Shown: one piece after another, positions 54,518 to 64,000 of the stretch
Layout: the number at the start of each line of letters is the position of its first letter
Position numbering within the stretch: the stretch's first letter is position 1
Assembly (NCBI GenBank): GCA_033980235.1
Contig: CM067075.1
Location: 32,746,385-32,810,384, forward strand
Reading direction: 5' to 3'
DNA: 64,000 nucleotides
Source of the DNA: Diadema setosum
Taxonomy: Eukaryota; Echinodermata; Echinoidea; Diadematoida; Diadematidae
Notes under the pieces: generated by a model
What the model was told of the DNA's origin: nothing
Database searches by the model: none
The model's input: only the letters and a program-made list of their open reading frames with translations
Made by a program: the position numbers and the translations under genes

Positions 54518-55359
54518 CAGTACTCTCCGCGTAATCGGGTATCGCTTAAACGGGTACTCCGTTTAATTGGGTAGAAATGTCAAAATCAGTTCCAATGCAC
54601 ATTAAAATTACCTGATAATCGGGTTGCCTCTCCGCATAAACGGGTAAATAATTTTCGTCTAATCTAATTTCTACCCACATTTTATCGCAGATAGGCCCTA
54701 TAATACTTTAAGAAACCACGAATGTCAAAATTTCCACGGCTAATCGCATTCTGTGCTTAATCTGCTAAGAAAACCGATCATTTTGCGAGTAATTAGCCTA
54801 AACATGAAAACACTTGTACCAGTACCGACTTGCCACATGTACACGAACATTACACATGTAGCTGGCATTCCAATTGCATAGTCAGTCAGGAGTTGAACAC
54901 ACTTGCGCTCCTCCCTGGCTCCGCAACAACATTTTACAACACGAGAAGTTTGCAACGAAAATCAGGTCATGCACCAGCTTCATAATTTTGCTTTTCCCAT
55001 GCATTCACTTATCGAAAAGTAACCCGACGTTCTACGTGATAGAAGTGTTCATTTCGGAAAACGCCTGCTTGTTAGCGAGGAGTCCATATTCAAACGACAA
55101 AGTTTTCTGAAAACTTATTTGTCCATAAAAAGAGTGTAAATTTTTGCTCGTGACTGAGCAAATGTGAGGTATAAGTATAATGTGTTGTGCAAGCTGAAGC
55201 ATACAGTGTAGGTGTTTGGTGCAGTGTACAATGCATTATGTGCATACACATTATGTGTGTCAATTGTGAATGAGACGTGTTCTTCTGTTAATCGGGTACT
55301 CCGCTTAATTGGGTAAGAAACGCTCTGCTAGAGCCTACCCGATTATGCGGAGAGTACTG
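54518..55359. mobile_element. Pogo/Tigger-like non-autonomous DNA transposon
   Basis: The left end CAGTACTCTCCGCGTAATCG and the right end, its complement with one difference, are each flanked by TA. The end sequence style (CAGTACTCTC...TAATCGGGTA) matches Tc1/mariner pogo-type TIRs. A subterminal word ACGGGTACTCCGTTTAATTGGG recurs near the right end (about 55289) in direct orientation. At 842 bp with no transposase, it is a MITE. Confidence 0.75.
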
Positions 55360-55880
55360 TACCTTGTTTGGCCACTGTTCCTAGTACCGTACATGAAATA
55401 TCCAGTGTTCAATTGTCAGTGTACATCACCAATGTTGCTGGACGCGAAAAAGCATACAGAAGTGTCGACAGGCGGATTGAAGAGCGTAGTTTTGCCAACG
55501 TTCAGCACATCCAGTGAACTGGTTTTCCACTGGCCGGTATCGTAGTTGACAGCAGCCTTCACCGCATCTTGAATGGCATTGCCGACTTTGGGGCGAAGTC
55601 CCGAAACCCAGTTGCCATCTAAATTATCAAAGCAGTATTACGAAACCTTACATGCTACGGACAGCTGACTTTTTTTTTGTACATAAATCTTGATGCTTAA
55701 ATACTCAATTTCGTATAATATCACGATGTAACATGTACTCTAAACAGTACACATCAATGTATCAGTCTTATTCATACCTAACTTCAATAATATCATGTTG
55801 TTATAACGCTGTTTTCACCATCACGTTAGTGATATTCAATCTCACACGGCATACATGACAAACAATGCGTTTCATGTCGG
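55360..55880. other. Spacer, nothing recognised
   Basis: Unique sequence with short ORFs and no family or splice support. Confidence 0.5.
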
Positions 55881-55889
55881 TTCGGTGTA

Positions 55890-56090
55890 AAAATGGCAGA
55901 GGTAAAAATGGCAGGGGTAAAAATGGCAGAGGTAAAAATGGCAGGGGTAAAAATGGCAGAGGCAAAAATGGCAGAGGTAAAAATGGCAGAGGTAAAAATG
56001 GCAGAGGTAAAAATGGCAGGGGTAAAAATGGCAGAGGTAAAAATGGCAGAGGTAAAAATGGCAGAGGTAAAAACAGCAGAGGTAAATAAT
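55890..56090 (+). repeat. 15-bp minisatellite, (GGTAAAAATGGCAGA)n
   Basis: About thirteen units of GGTAAAAATGGCAGA/G. ORFs encoding repeated GRGKN or MAEVK words are read-throughs of the 15-bp period and are not considered genes. Degenerate units continue to about 56210. Confidence 0.9.
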
Positions 56091-56209
56091 TATGTGTTCA
56101 AAATGTCAGAGGTAAAGTTGTCAGTGGTCGAAATGTCAGTGGTCAAAATGCTAGAGATAAAAATGCCATTGATAAAAATTTAGTCGTTGAAATGCAAGAG
56201 GACGAGGTA

Positions 56210-56640
56210 AAAGTGACAAAGATTTTTTTTTTTTCTTCATGTTTCTGACACCTTTCTCGCAATACGCGCTTTTCGTGCCTCCTTCTCCTGAAATAAAGCA
56301 CGGGGGAGACCGGGGAGAAATGGGACACGGGGAGAAATATGGGACACTCATGTAACTTGAAAAATGCTCTGCCAGTCAAAAATCCAATTATATCAGTAAA
56401 ATGATGAGCCTCGGTACACCTGAAAATGGACATATCAAACACTATACAGCTCTACAGGTATCTTGTCAGTAAAATATCAAACTCACTTTAGATCTTGTAG
56501 GTCCTGTACTATATCAATAAGTATTTTAAAAAGTGTGCAAACTTCTGAAAATAAAATTGCTTGATAACAGACATGCAGGTATGAAAAATTGGCACGGATC
56601 TTTTACTGTTTCCGTTACCACTGGGAGAAATTTAATAGGG
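56210..56640. other. Spacer with GGGAGAAATGGGACAC words
   Basis: A short duplicated word (GGGAGAAATGGGACACGG / GGGAGAAATATGGGACAC) is at about 56312-56347; otherwise no gene is recognised. Confidence 0.4.
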
Positions 56641-56868
56641 CAGTGTCACATTTTATTTTCTCCCCGCGGCACATGTAAAGTGAGTCTTGAAGAGCTTCAG
56701 CTATCCCTGTGTAAATTGAATCGCGATCTGATTATGGTAGTCATAGGCGGTGATTTCAATCTACCTGGATGGGAATGGATTAGATTTTCTTACTGTTGTT
56801 GTATAACGAGGGAACAACGTCATTTTCAGTGGCTGAATCTACCAATCTTTAGCAACACACCATGTTGA
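56640..56868 (+). pseudogene. Relic LINE endonuclease fragment
   Basis: Translation includes SLEELQLSLCKLNRDLIMVV and IGGDFNLPGWEW, the catalytic GDFN block of APE-type LINE endonucleases with its typical preceding helix. Nothing else of the LINE is recognisable nearby and the frame ends at 56868. Confidence 0.65.
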
Positions 56869-57300
56869 TAACAAAACATAAAGGAATCTGACTTTGGAGC
56901 AACAGCTAAGTTTGAAAGGCATCAAACATTTACATTTTTTCGCCTGCGGATTCGTTCAACAATGGTTTGAAAGAAATCCCATGGCAAACTATCAGTTTTT
57001 ACTATCACTAGAACAGTTTATTGCTAAACTTCGTCTCCAGTTTTAATAGGCATTGTTAGGAGATGTGTACAAGTACAACTCAACCACTGGATATGTCAAT
57101 TATACACAGCGCCATCTGTGGCAGTTTCACGTTACATAAAGACTACAGTATAATGTACAGAGGACCTGTTTCTAATAAAGAGCTGACTCTTGAGTAATGT
57201 CAGCTAACAGTGTAGTTGTGTAATTTGTGCCTTTAGGTGTATTCGAGTGTTGGACACCTAAACAAACAGGCATAAGTTTGTAAAGTGACCACAAAGTGTT
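56869..57300. other. Spacer, nothing recognised
   Basis: No ORF with domain support. A CAGCGCCATCTGTGGCAG word near 57108 resembles common LTR sequence but has no surrounding LTR. Confidence 0.4.
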
Positions 57301-57309
57301 CATTAAACT

Positions 57310-57437
57310 TCGAGATATTTGTTTTTGCGCCATGTGATACTTGAACAATGTAATAAGATATTTTGCAAGAGCTTATTTGTTTTTGCGCCATGTGATACTT
57401 GAACAATGTAATAAAATGTTTTGCGAGAGCTTACTTA
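57310..57437. repeat. Two-copy ~63-bp tandem repeat
   Basis: TTTGTTTTTGCGCCATGTGA through TTTTGC(A/G)AGAGCTTA is present twice in direct succession (about 57318 and 57377) with only a few differences. Confidence 0.8.
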
Positions 57438-57761
57438 TGTCTGCCGATACATCTGCTGCTGTTTTTTTTTTGCGTTTTGTATTTTTACTTCTACATTATG
57501 TTGTGATCAGGCCATGAGAGATAAATAGGCTCCTACGAAACCTGAATGTGAGAAAATAATATTGAACAGGTGAAAAATTACCGGTTTGCTTCGACTATGT
57601 CTCCTTCACTTCTTTACACTAAACAGTTCAAAAAATGAAAAATAATGACTATACTAGCCTGGACGTGAGCGGAATTCGTTTGTGTAAGAGTGTATGTGAG
57701 AGTTAAGAGTGTGTATATGAGAGTATGTATATCTGCGTATATGTTTATACCAAAAATGGGT

Positions 57762-57762
<1 letters not shown>

Positions 57763-57817
<55 letters not shown>

Positions 57818-57899
57818 TAACTTCATTGGGCGAAACAACGTAGGATTATACTGTTTAAGGGCTTTGCAGCATTGTTGGAACCCCCTTATAATGATGATG

Positions 57900-57952
<53 letters not shown>
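57763..57952. repeat. GT and AAT microsatellites
   Basis: A GT run spans 57763-57814 and an AAT run spans 57899-57951; long ORFs across them on both strands are artefacts. Confidence 0.95.
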
Positions 57953-57954
<2 letters not shown>

Positions 57955-58227
57955 TAATAATACTGAATAATAAAATAATTTCCCATATGCCTACTAGGCT
58001 CTTAGCTGGTTTATTATTTCTCTGCACACAGACAGATTACGCTACTGCACTTGAATCAAACTCAGAATAATGAGAGTGCTGTCATCTCTTTAAAACATAA
58101 TTCAAACAATATTCTTCAAATCTGCAATTTGGATTTGAAAATTCGATCAATACAGTTTGCTCTGGCTAGGTTATCAGTCAAAACCTCTTCATACGTTTAT
58201 ATCTGACGAAATCGCTCTCATTACGTC

Positions 58228-58382
58228 TGCCTTGCCATTTTTACCTCTGCCATTATTACCTCTGCCATTTCTACCGCTGCCATTATTACCTCTGCCATTT
58301 TTATCCCTGCCATTTTTACCTCTGTCATTTTACCCCTGCCATTTTTACCCCTGCCATTTTTACCTCTGCCATTTTTACCTGG
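58228..58382 (-). repeat. 15-bp minisatellite in inverse orientation
   Basis: Units of TGCCATTTTTACCTC are the reverse complement of the 55890-56090 minisatellite. The two arrays face each other across 2.1 kb. Confidence 0.9.
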
Positions 58383-58846
58383 CACCTTCATGTCACATCA
58401 TTATTGTTCCTGTATAAAAAAAAAACAAAAAAAAACAAAGAAATACACAAATAACCGAGAGTACTTACTGCTGGTTGTATGGATAGTATTCTTCTCCGTG
58501 AAGAAGAAAAAGAACCCTGGCTTCAAGTGGTCCAGACTGGCTTAAAAGGATAAATAACTGGCGAGGTTCTGCTACGACTCCTCCTTCGACCACATCCCTG
58601 CTCAGTCTGTCACACACTTAAAATATTCTTACCCTATCATGTACAAAACTACACAATGTACTACATAGAAACCCTGGACGGCTCGCCCGCGGAATCTGGC
58701 ACCTGTGGAAATTCCACCCTTTTGTCTCATCGCTTTTGTCTCATCGCATTCCCCACACAGCTTTCTGCAGTGGGTTATAGAAAACACACTCGTCATTTTG
58801 TTACAACACAAATCGCGCTTCATCACATTTCACTTATACTACACCA
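58383..58846. other. Spacer, nothing recognised
   Basis: A-rich at 58415-58450, otherwise unique with no domain-bearing ORF. Confidence 0.5.
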
Positions 58847-58936
58847 GCAATGGCAACTGTTCCTACTCTATTCACTGGTATATATTCTAATAAAATAGAA
58901 ACAAAAAACCAAATACTTGTACATTTCTCCTGTGAC
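58847..58936. repeat. Inverted repeat, right arm (partner 53448-53532)
   Basis: Reverse complement of the left arm, with an extra ~6 nt near 58918. It ends ...TCTCCTGTGAC. Confidence 0.7.
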
Positions 58937-59481
58937 ACCCATGAATGCTTGATTGCATTTGAACAACCATAAATTAGTTATACTAAGGATAGAGTTTCAG
59001 AATTTGCGATAACTGGGATGAAGAACAAGGATATTTTCGAAATCTATAACAAATTGCAATGAACAAGGATGATGACATGGCAGAGTCACCATTAGACTGC
59101 ATGAGTTGCGGGCTTAAGGAAGCATCACAAAAGAAGAAGGCACGCATAGATTATGCACAGGTGAACTCGCAAGCAGGCGGTATTGTAATGGAATTACACT
59201 GATACATTTCTGAAATATGTAAGCCTCCTATGTCATCATCCTTGTTCAGTGTAGTTGGTTTAAGGTTTTTCACATTATTTTTTCTCTGCTCAAGAACCAC
59301 AATAAATTCCACAAATCTATTCATGGAGCTGTTGGCTTATGTACTACGTGATGTGAAATTATGAAAATCGTCTGGAATTTCCCTTTAAGTTTAGGTATCT
59401 GAAATGTAAAAGAACAAGATGATCGAAGTTTGCGAATAGGGTTATAGCAACGCAGAGAATTTTGGAGATACTCCGGTGCAA
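58937..59481. other. Spacer, nothing recognised
   Basis: AT-rich, no gene or element recognised. Confidence 0.5.
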
Positions 59482-59848
59482 TTAAAGGTCCAGTTTACCT
59501 TTGGGAGCAGTGATTTCAAAAATGTTCAAGATATCACATTTGATGCATATGTGTAGGTCTGTTGTATCACAAAACATCCCACCATATACAATTTTCACAG
59601 TAAAGCCTAAAATATAAGGAGATAGCAGCATTTTTCTCAATAAACCATAACTGTAGACGGTTCAGTCTGAGAGCATTCTCATTATATCTATTGTTCACAT
59701 TATGTGTATTTAACAATACTTAACATCGATTATGCGGATTCAAATTTTTACAGTGGTTGTTTCTATCCATAACTCACATTTTAGAATTATTTCAAAGCAC
59801 TAATAATGGGTTTTTGTTTCTTCTACAAATGGTAAATTATGCCTTTAA
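59482..59848. repeat. Dispersed MITE-like repeat, copy B
   Basis: Begins TTAAAGGTCC and ends GCCTTTAA, with TTAA at both borders. It aligns in the same orientation with 31835-32223 over its length. Non-coding. Confidence 0.65.
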
Positions 59849-60290
59849 GTGAACCACATGGTAAACAAAAAGAGGAATTTTGACAATAATTCACTTTTCA
59901 ACAGGAAGCCAATCCAGAGAACGAATACAGATGTAATATTATACTAATATGTTACTATATCATGGTGTGTTAGTGCGTAAAGTGAATTAAACGTGAAGTT
60001 GATTTCGAGTATTGAGAAGATGGTATCTCATTGCCAATTCCGTCTTTACACCACGAAGAGGAAACAGTCAATGATGTTATGTGCTATGACAACAGAATAA
60101 TTTCAATAATCTGTAGACCTGTTAGATATAGGTGCTGTTCTTAAATTGTCTATTTCATCCATATTGCTTTATAGCGTTTGAGGTCTGCCGAACAATGGTT
60201 GACTTCACACCCTGTAAAACAGTTCTCTGACTTTAAAGTGTTGAAAACAAGCATAGGTCTACACACAGCTCAGAAAGTAAACTGGAGCAG
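59849..60290. other. Spacer, nothing recognised
   Basis: AT-rich, no gene or element recognised. Confidence 0.5.
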
Positions 60291-60294
60291 TAAA

Positions 60295-60765
60295 CATCCT
60301 CGTTGCCAAGATGGGAAGACGAGAGGTAGATACATTGTTTGTGATTGAATTTAGTGTGTGCGTGTGTAGGGGGATGCACACTATCAGGGACGGATGGCTT
60401 CTCTTGTATTTCATGGCAGTGTAGCTGTGAACCAGCGACTTTTGCAGCGAAATAATTTTGATAATGGCACCACTTAATAGTAGAAATAGATGCCATGTTC
60501 TGTTGAGTGATATATGCCTGGAGTTTTCATGGAATCTTTGGGGTGTAACTTCACACGCAGAACAGCGTAACCAAGATGGAAAGAAATGATGTGAATAAGT
60601 CATTGCAGAGGGTGTGATAGAATGGGGTTTGTGTATGTGTGGCGTTTGTGGGTGTAAGGACGGATGACTTTACTTCCTTTTCTATCACAGTGTAGACCTG
60701 AACCTTCCATACTTTCAGCAGCGAAAGTAATTATGATAATGGTAATGCTTACTTTCCGATAATGC
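60295..60765. repeat. Diverged ~270-bp direct duplication
   Basis: Two units begin near AAGATGGGAAGA (60308) and AAGATGGAAAGA (60573). Both contain a TGTGTG-rich word, ACGGATG(G/A)CTT, a CAGTGTAG(C/A) word and CAGCGAAA(T/G)TAAT with GATAATGG. The family also shows at about 9108-9200. Minus-strand ORFs over it are not genes. Confidence 0.5.
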
Positions 60766-62615
60766 ATCCATCTGTTGTTGTTGTTGTTTTTTTTTTGCTA
60801 ATGTTTCTGGTACGCCTCATGAACGTTTTAGGTTTATTACCAATATCGTTATTGCATACGGATTATAAAGTCCTCATCAACTAATTACATTCATACTGTA
60901 GTGTATTATGAATTGTCCGATTAAGCAAGAAAGGCATTACTTTACAAACATTATTTTTTTTTTTGTGGCGCACAATCCCATAATGGAGTCCGTAATGTGG
61001 AAAATGCTCACTTGCTAGCATAGTTAGATTCATCACGACATATGACATCAGTCAGGCCCAGGCGCAGAAAAGTGCGCCTGTCGAAAATAGCAGTTTTCTG
61101 CTACTTTGGAGTTATCCGCCCGAGCGACGAGCAAGTGTACCCGCTACAATCGATTCTCGTAGTTTCTGCGAACAGTCGGTTCCACCGATACCGTCTGTGT
61201 GCGGCGCTTGTTACTGCTTTTCTACATCTCTCTCCCTTCCCCGTATGCCTCCCTAACCCTCCCAGCCTGATCCACTGATGTTCAATGCACTTCTGTATGC
61301 AAGACAGTCAGTGAAAAGTGTTACACGTCCTTAGAAGAAGGAAAAAAAACACACGATAGTATGTATACTACATTGTATTGATCACCATCTGCCGAAATAC
61401 GGCATGTATCAGGCACATTACAGAGCCACACGCTCTCACAAACAAACGCCATCGCCATGCACAAAATACAGATGTAGCTCTCCACACACTGACCATACTT
61501 CGCTCATTGATACATCAAGAAAATAATTTGTACGAATGAAAAGTAATTGTGATTACCTTACTGTCAAGTTGTTCTGCTGCCGTAATAGCAGAATCATCTG
61601 CAAATAACTCTGACATGTCTTGTATAACTATGGGCTCCCTGGTATAATTCTGTCTCTCTGGAATTTCATCTAAAACTGCAGTGTATCAGCCTTTCGTACC
61701 AATCGCAAAGCCCCTGCCTCTGTGCCTTGCCCATGGTCAGTTCAAGACCAGGGAGGTTTAGGAAGAACTGGTATTGTTGTAATAGTGTGAGTGCTTGTTA
61801 TTGTTTTGCTTAAATTGCACGCGCAAGGGTCAATAACCAATTCCCCTATTTTTTTTGTTATTGTTTACGAGACAACGAGGTTAAAGCAAACACATGTGAG
61901 ACAGTTCAGTTTACATTTGCAATGGCCTTCTTCATTGAACGGACTTTATTTACAATCTATCAGGATCATACCTGTATCGACACGCTGTCATTTATAGCGT
62001 TGTAGTGACAGACAAAAATCTTATATCATTCTGGCGTTCAGAATAATGCTTACAACTAAGTATAAATTGAACAAATGTACATTACCCCTCTTGACTTGTT
62101 CAACATCAAGCTCAATAATGTGGATCCACAGATATTATCCGAATTAGGAAATTCCAAATATTGATATAAACATTCACCACCAATAATCTAACACGGTGTA
62201 TCAGGGCGCGAAATCTCCAGTTTATGTTAAGTCCAGGAATGTTCCGCGAAAAATCCCTTGAATGGCGTGCGTCACTTCGTGAGGAGGGCGTCGTCGAAGA
62301 TGAGCGCGACGGACGAGATCGGGGCGAAAAGCTCGAACACGACGGGTCCAAAACGAGATGAAACGGGAACGGGATGACGGTCGACTGGATGCTCGGCATG
62401 AATGTGGCAAGGAGCAAAGAGTCAGATTTGCCTGAAATGATGTAGATGCCGCATTGTGACAGTCATCGGCAGAGATTGAGCGGACATTATCCTCTTATAC
62501 ACGTGTATACAGAGTCAACAGTTTCTAATTGCCGGTTGTAATAGACTGATTGTGGGCTGCGATGCTGTTCTCCTCCCGGGGAAAGATGCTTATTTCCAGG
62601 CTGTCGAGGCATAGG
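60766..62615. other. Spacer, nothing recognised
   Basis: No exon with domain support. A T-run is at 60788-60798. A CpG-rich patch at about 62240-62400 carries short ORFs on both strands without recognisable domains. Confidence 0.4.
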
Positions 62616-62619
62616 CTGA

Positions 62620-62740
62620 AAAGCAAGGGCTGCCAGGCGAAACAAAGTCCTCTCAAAATTTTCAGCCAAATATTGTGGAGAAACAAGGACTGCCTGACGA
62701 AACAAAGTCCTCTCACAGTTTTCAGCCAAAAGTCATGAAG
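62620..62740. repeat. Two-copy ~65-bp tandem repeat
   Basis: AAGGGCTGCCAGGCGAAACA... and AAGGACTGCCTGACGAAACA..., both continuing AAGTCCTCTCA and TTTTCAGCCAAA, lie in direct succession. Confidence 0.8.
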
Positions 62741-64000
62741 TTGAGGAGAAAAATCAGCTAGACGAGCTGATCTCGGGCAGCATAATCAGCAGTCAATGGC
62801 AATTTCAAAGTCCCTGCTAATTCCGAGTTTTCAGGGTTTTTATATGGCTCGATCATGACAGCGAAGTGGAGGTCGTGGTCAAACTCACTTCCTCTTCAGG
62901 GGTCAAAGATGCACACGAAGTCTCCGTCCAGTCTGGGGTCAGATTTTGTTTTTAGCTGCCTGGCATTAGGACGCGTCAATCAGACAGCAACTGGTATATT
63001 TCCCTGTCATCTTATTTATGCATACAATGAGATCTATTTGCCCTGAACTTGGAAGAAAAACGACCCCGGAAACACTAAAGAGTGAGGGGTCAGTGGCGGT
63101 GTTCTTCCCTAAGAGGTGGTGATTTGTTATGGTCAGTGATAATGAGGCTTTGGGCCAAGGGGTACTTTATCAAAAGGTCAGGCAGAGCGGTCAACTGTCA
63201 GCTGTGGTGCTGTGCTGCAGTGTGACATTTTGCAGTGCCCACTTCTACTGCCAATATCATAATAAAAAACTGTACAAATACAATATCAGGCACCCGTCCT
63301 AGTTTTAAACAGCCTTTCCTTCTCTTTCCCTAAATCAATGTAAATACAAGATGCAAGAGGGTTTTGCACATTTTTCACTTTCAGGACAGAGCAGTGCACT
63401 GTGGTCACCATGGTAACGCAGTACAGCGCTGCTACATTCAATCCCCCCCCCCCTAGTAAGGAAGTCCTTGCCAAAGCACTTGCTTACGACAAACAAGAAA
63501 CGCACTATATACTATGTACAGATCTCTAGCAAACAATGCAAGTACAGAAATGTAGGTTAAACATAGATGGTTTGCCAATATAAAGTTGAATACAATATCT
63601 TTTGCTAAGCGTTATGATACATGCACTATTTACATGAAATGCTCTATCAGAGCGACTGGAATAAAACTAAGCTTTCCAGGACTAAGGCCACAACACTGAA
63701 AGTGCAAAATATTATATTTACATATTTTCAGCCTCAGCAATACGTTCAAGACAATGGAGCATGTATTCCAATCAGGAGAGCTGTATGGAATGTGGCAAAT
63801 TTCCACAATTGAACAAAAAAAAAAAAAACAATGTTCATATTATTAGTTAGACGTCCCGGAAAACCTTGTTTTATTCTAACAAAATTTAATTTGGCCAACA
63901 GACCTTTTGTCCTATCCTATAGTAAGTACTATAGTCGAATGGGTGGAGCAGACACAACAATACGCTCTACTGAGACGTGTGGTAAAAATCTTAAAAAAAA
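62741..64000. other. Right end of window, nothing recognised
   Basis: No gene or known element. An X-box-like GTCACCATGGTAAC occurs at about 63404, a C-run at about 63445, and an A-run at about 63818. Confidence 0.4.

Noticed and set aside
55865..56183. ORFs encoding GRGKN- or MAEVK-type repeat proteins
   Set aside because: They only read a 15-bp minisatellite, whose period keeps several frames open; no start context or flanking coding sequence supports a gene.
57614..58070. Long ORFs on both strands near 57.6-58.1 kb
   Set aside because: They consist of GT and AAT microsatellites translated as Thr/His, Cys/Val or poly-Ile.
1..64000. CRISPR array, bacterial operon or phage signals
   Set aside because: Repeats are of eukaryotic transposon or microsatellite type, coding regions are spliced or retroelement-derived, and no cas-like or prokaryotic gene is present.

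Overview
The window looks like a repeat-rich piece of an animal nuclear genome. Genes are split by long introns, most sequence is transposon-derived, microsatellites are frequent, and there are no operons or prokaryotic signals. A Ty3/gypsy element of the Gmr1 type (integrase before reverse transcriptase, known mainly from deuterostomes), a CR1-like LINE and the general repeat style suggest a marine invertebrate deuterostome, probably an echinoderm. This is inference; no host marker gene fixes the species.

One host gene can be assembled with consistent splice sites and reading phase on the + strand (9444-40691). It has a TATA/initiator promoter, a first exon ending exactly in ATG, a hydrophobic signal-peptide exon, one EGF exon, one Thr/Ser-rich mucin-like exon, and two exons that together form a farnesoic-acid-O-methyltransferase-like (FAMeT, Methyltransf_FA) domain. 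The six exons give 840 coding nt, a 279-residue protein predicted to be secreted. Its 20-kb second intron holds much of the mobile DNA.

Layout. 1-2165: a tandem array with an RFX X-box-like core, then an inverted-repeat cluster. 2166-8860: a defective canonical-order Ty3/gypsy element (gag, protease, RT/RNase H deleted, integrase truncated) followed by LTR-like sequence. 9412-15030: promoter, exons 1 and 2, a relic Tx1/L1-like LINE and small repeats. 15031-35410: intron 2, with a nearly intact CR1-like LINE (16680-21500), a 5.8-kb long-TIR element whose arms carry nuclear-receptor-like half-sites (25851-31684), and a GC-rich foldback block. 35411-40691: EGF, mucin-like and FAMeT exons. 42484-43110: hairpin MITE. 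43405-50799: a young Gmr1-like LTR retrotransposon on the - strand, with near-identical LTRs and a 4-bp target duplication. 51490-58940: LINE fragments, a second hairpin MITE, a pogo-like MITE and nested inverted repeats. 58940-64000: dispersed repeats only.

The two strongest observations are the Gmr1-like element, with its SCAN-like Gag, and the EGF/mucin/FAMeT gene. Both retroelement coding regions described here are broken.
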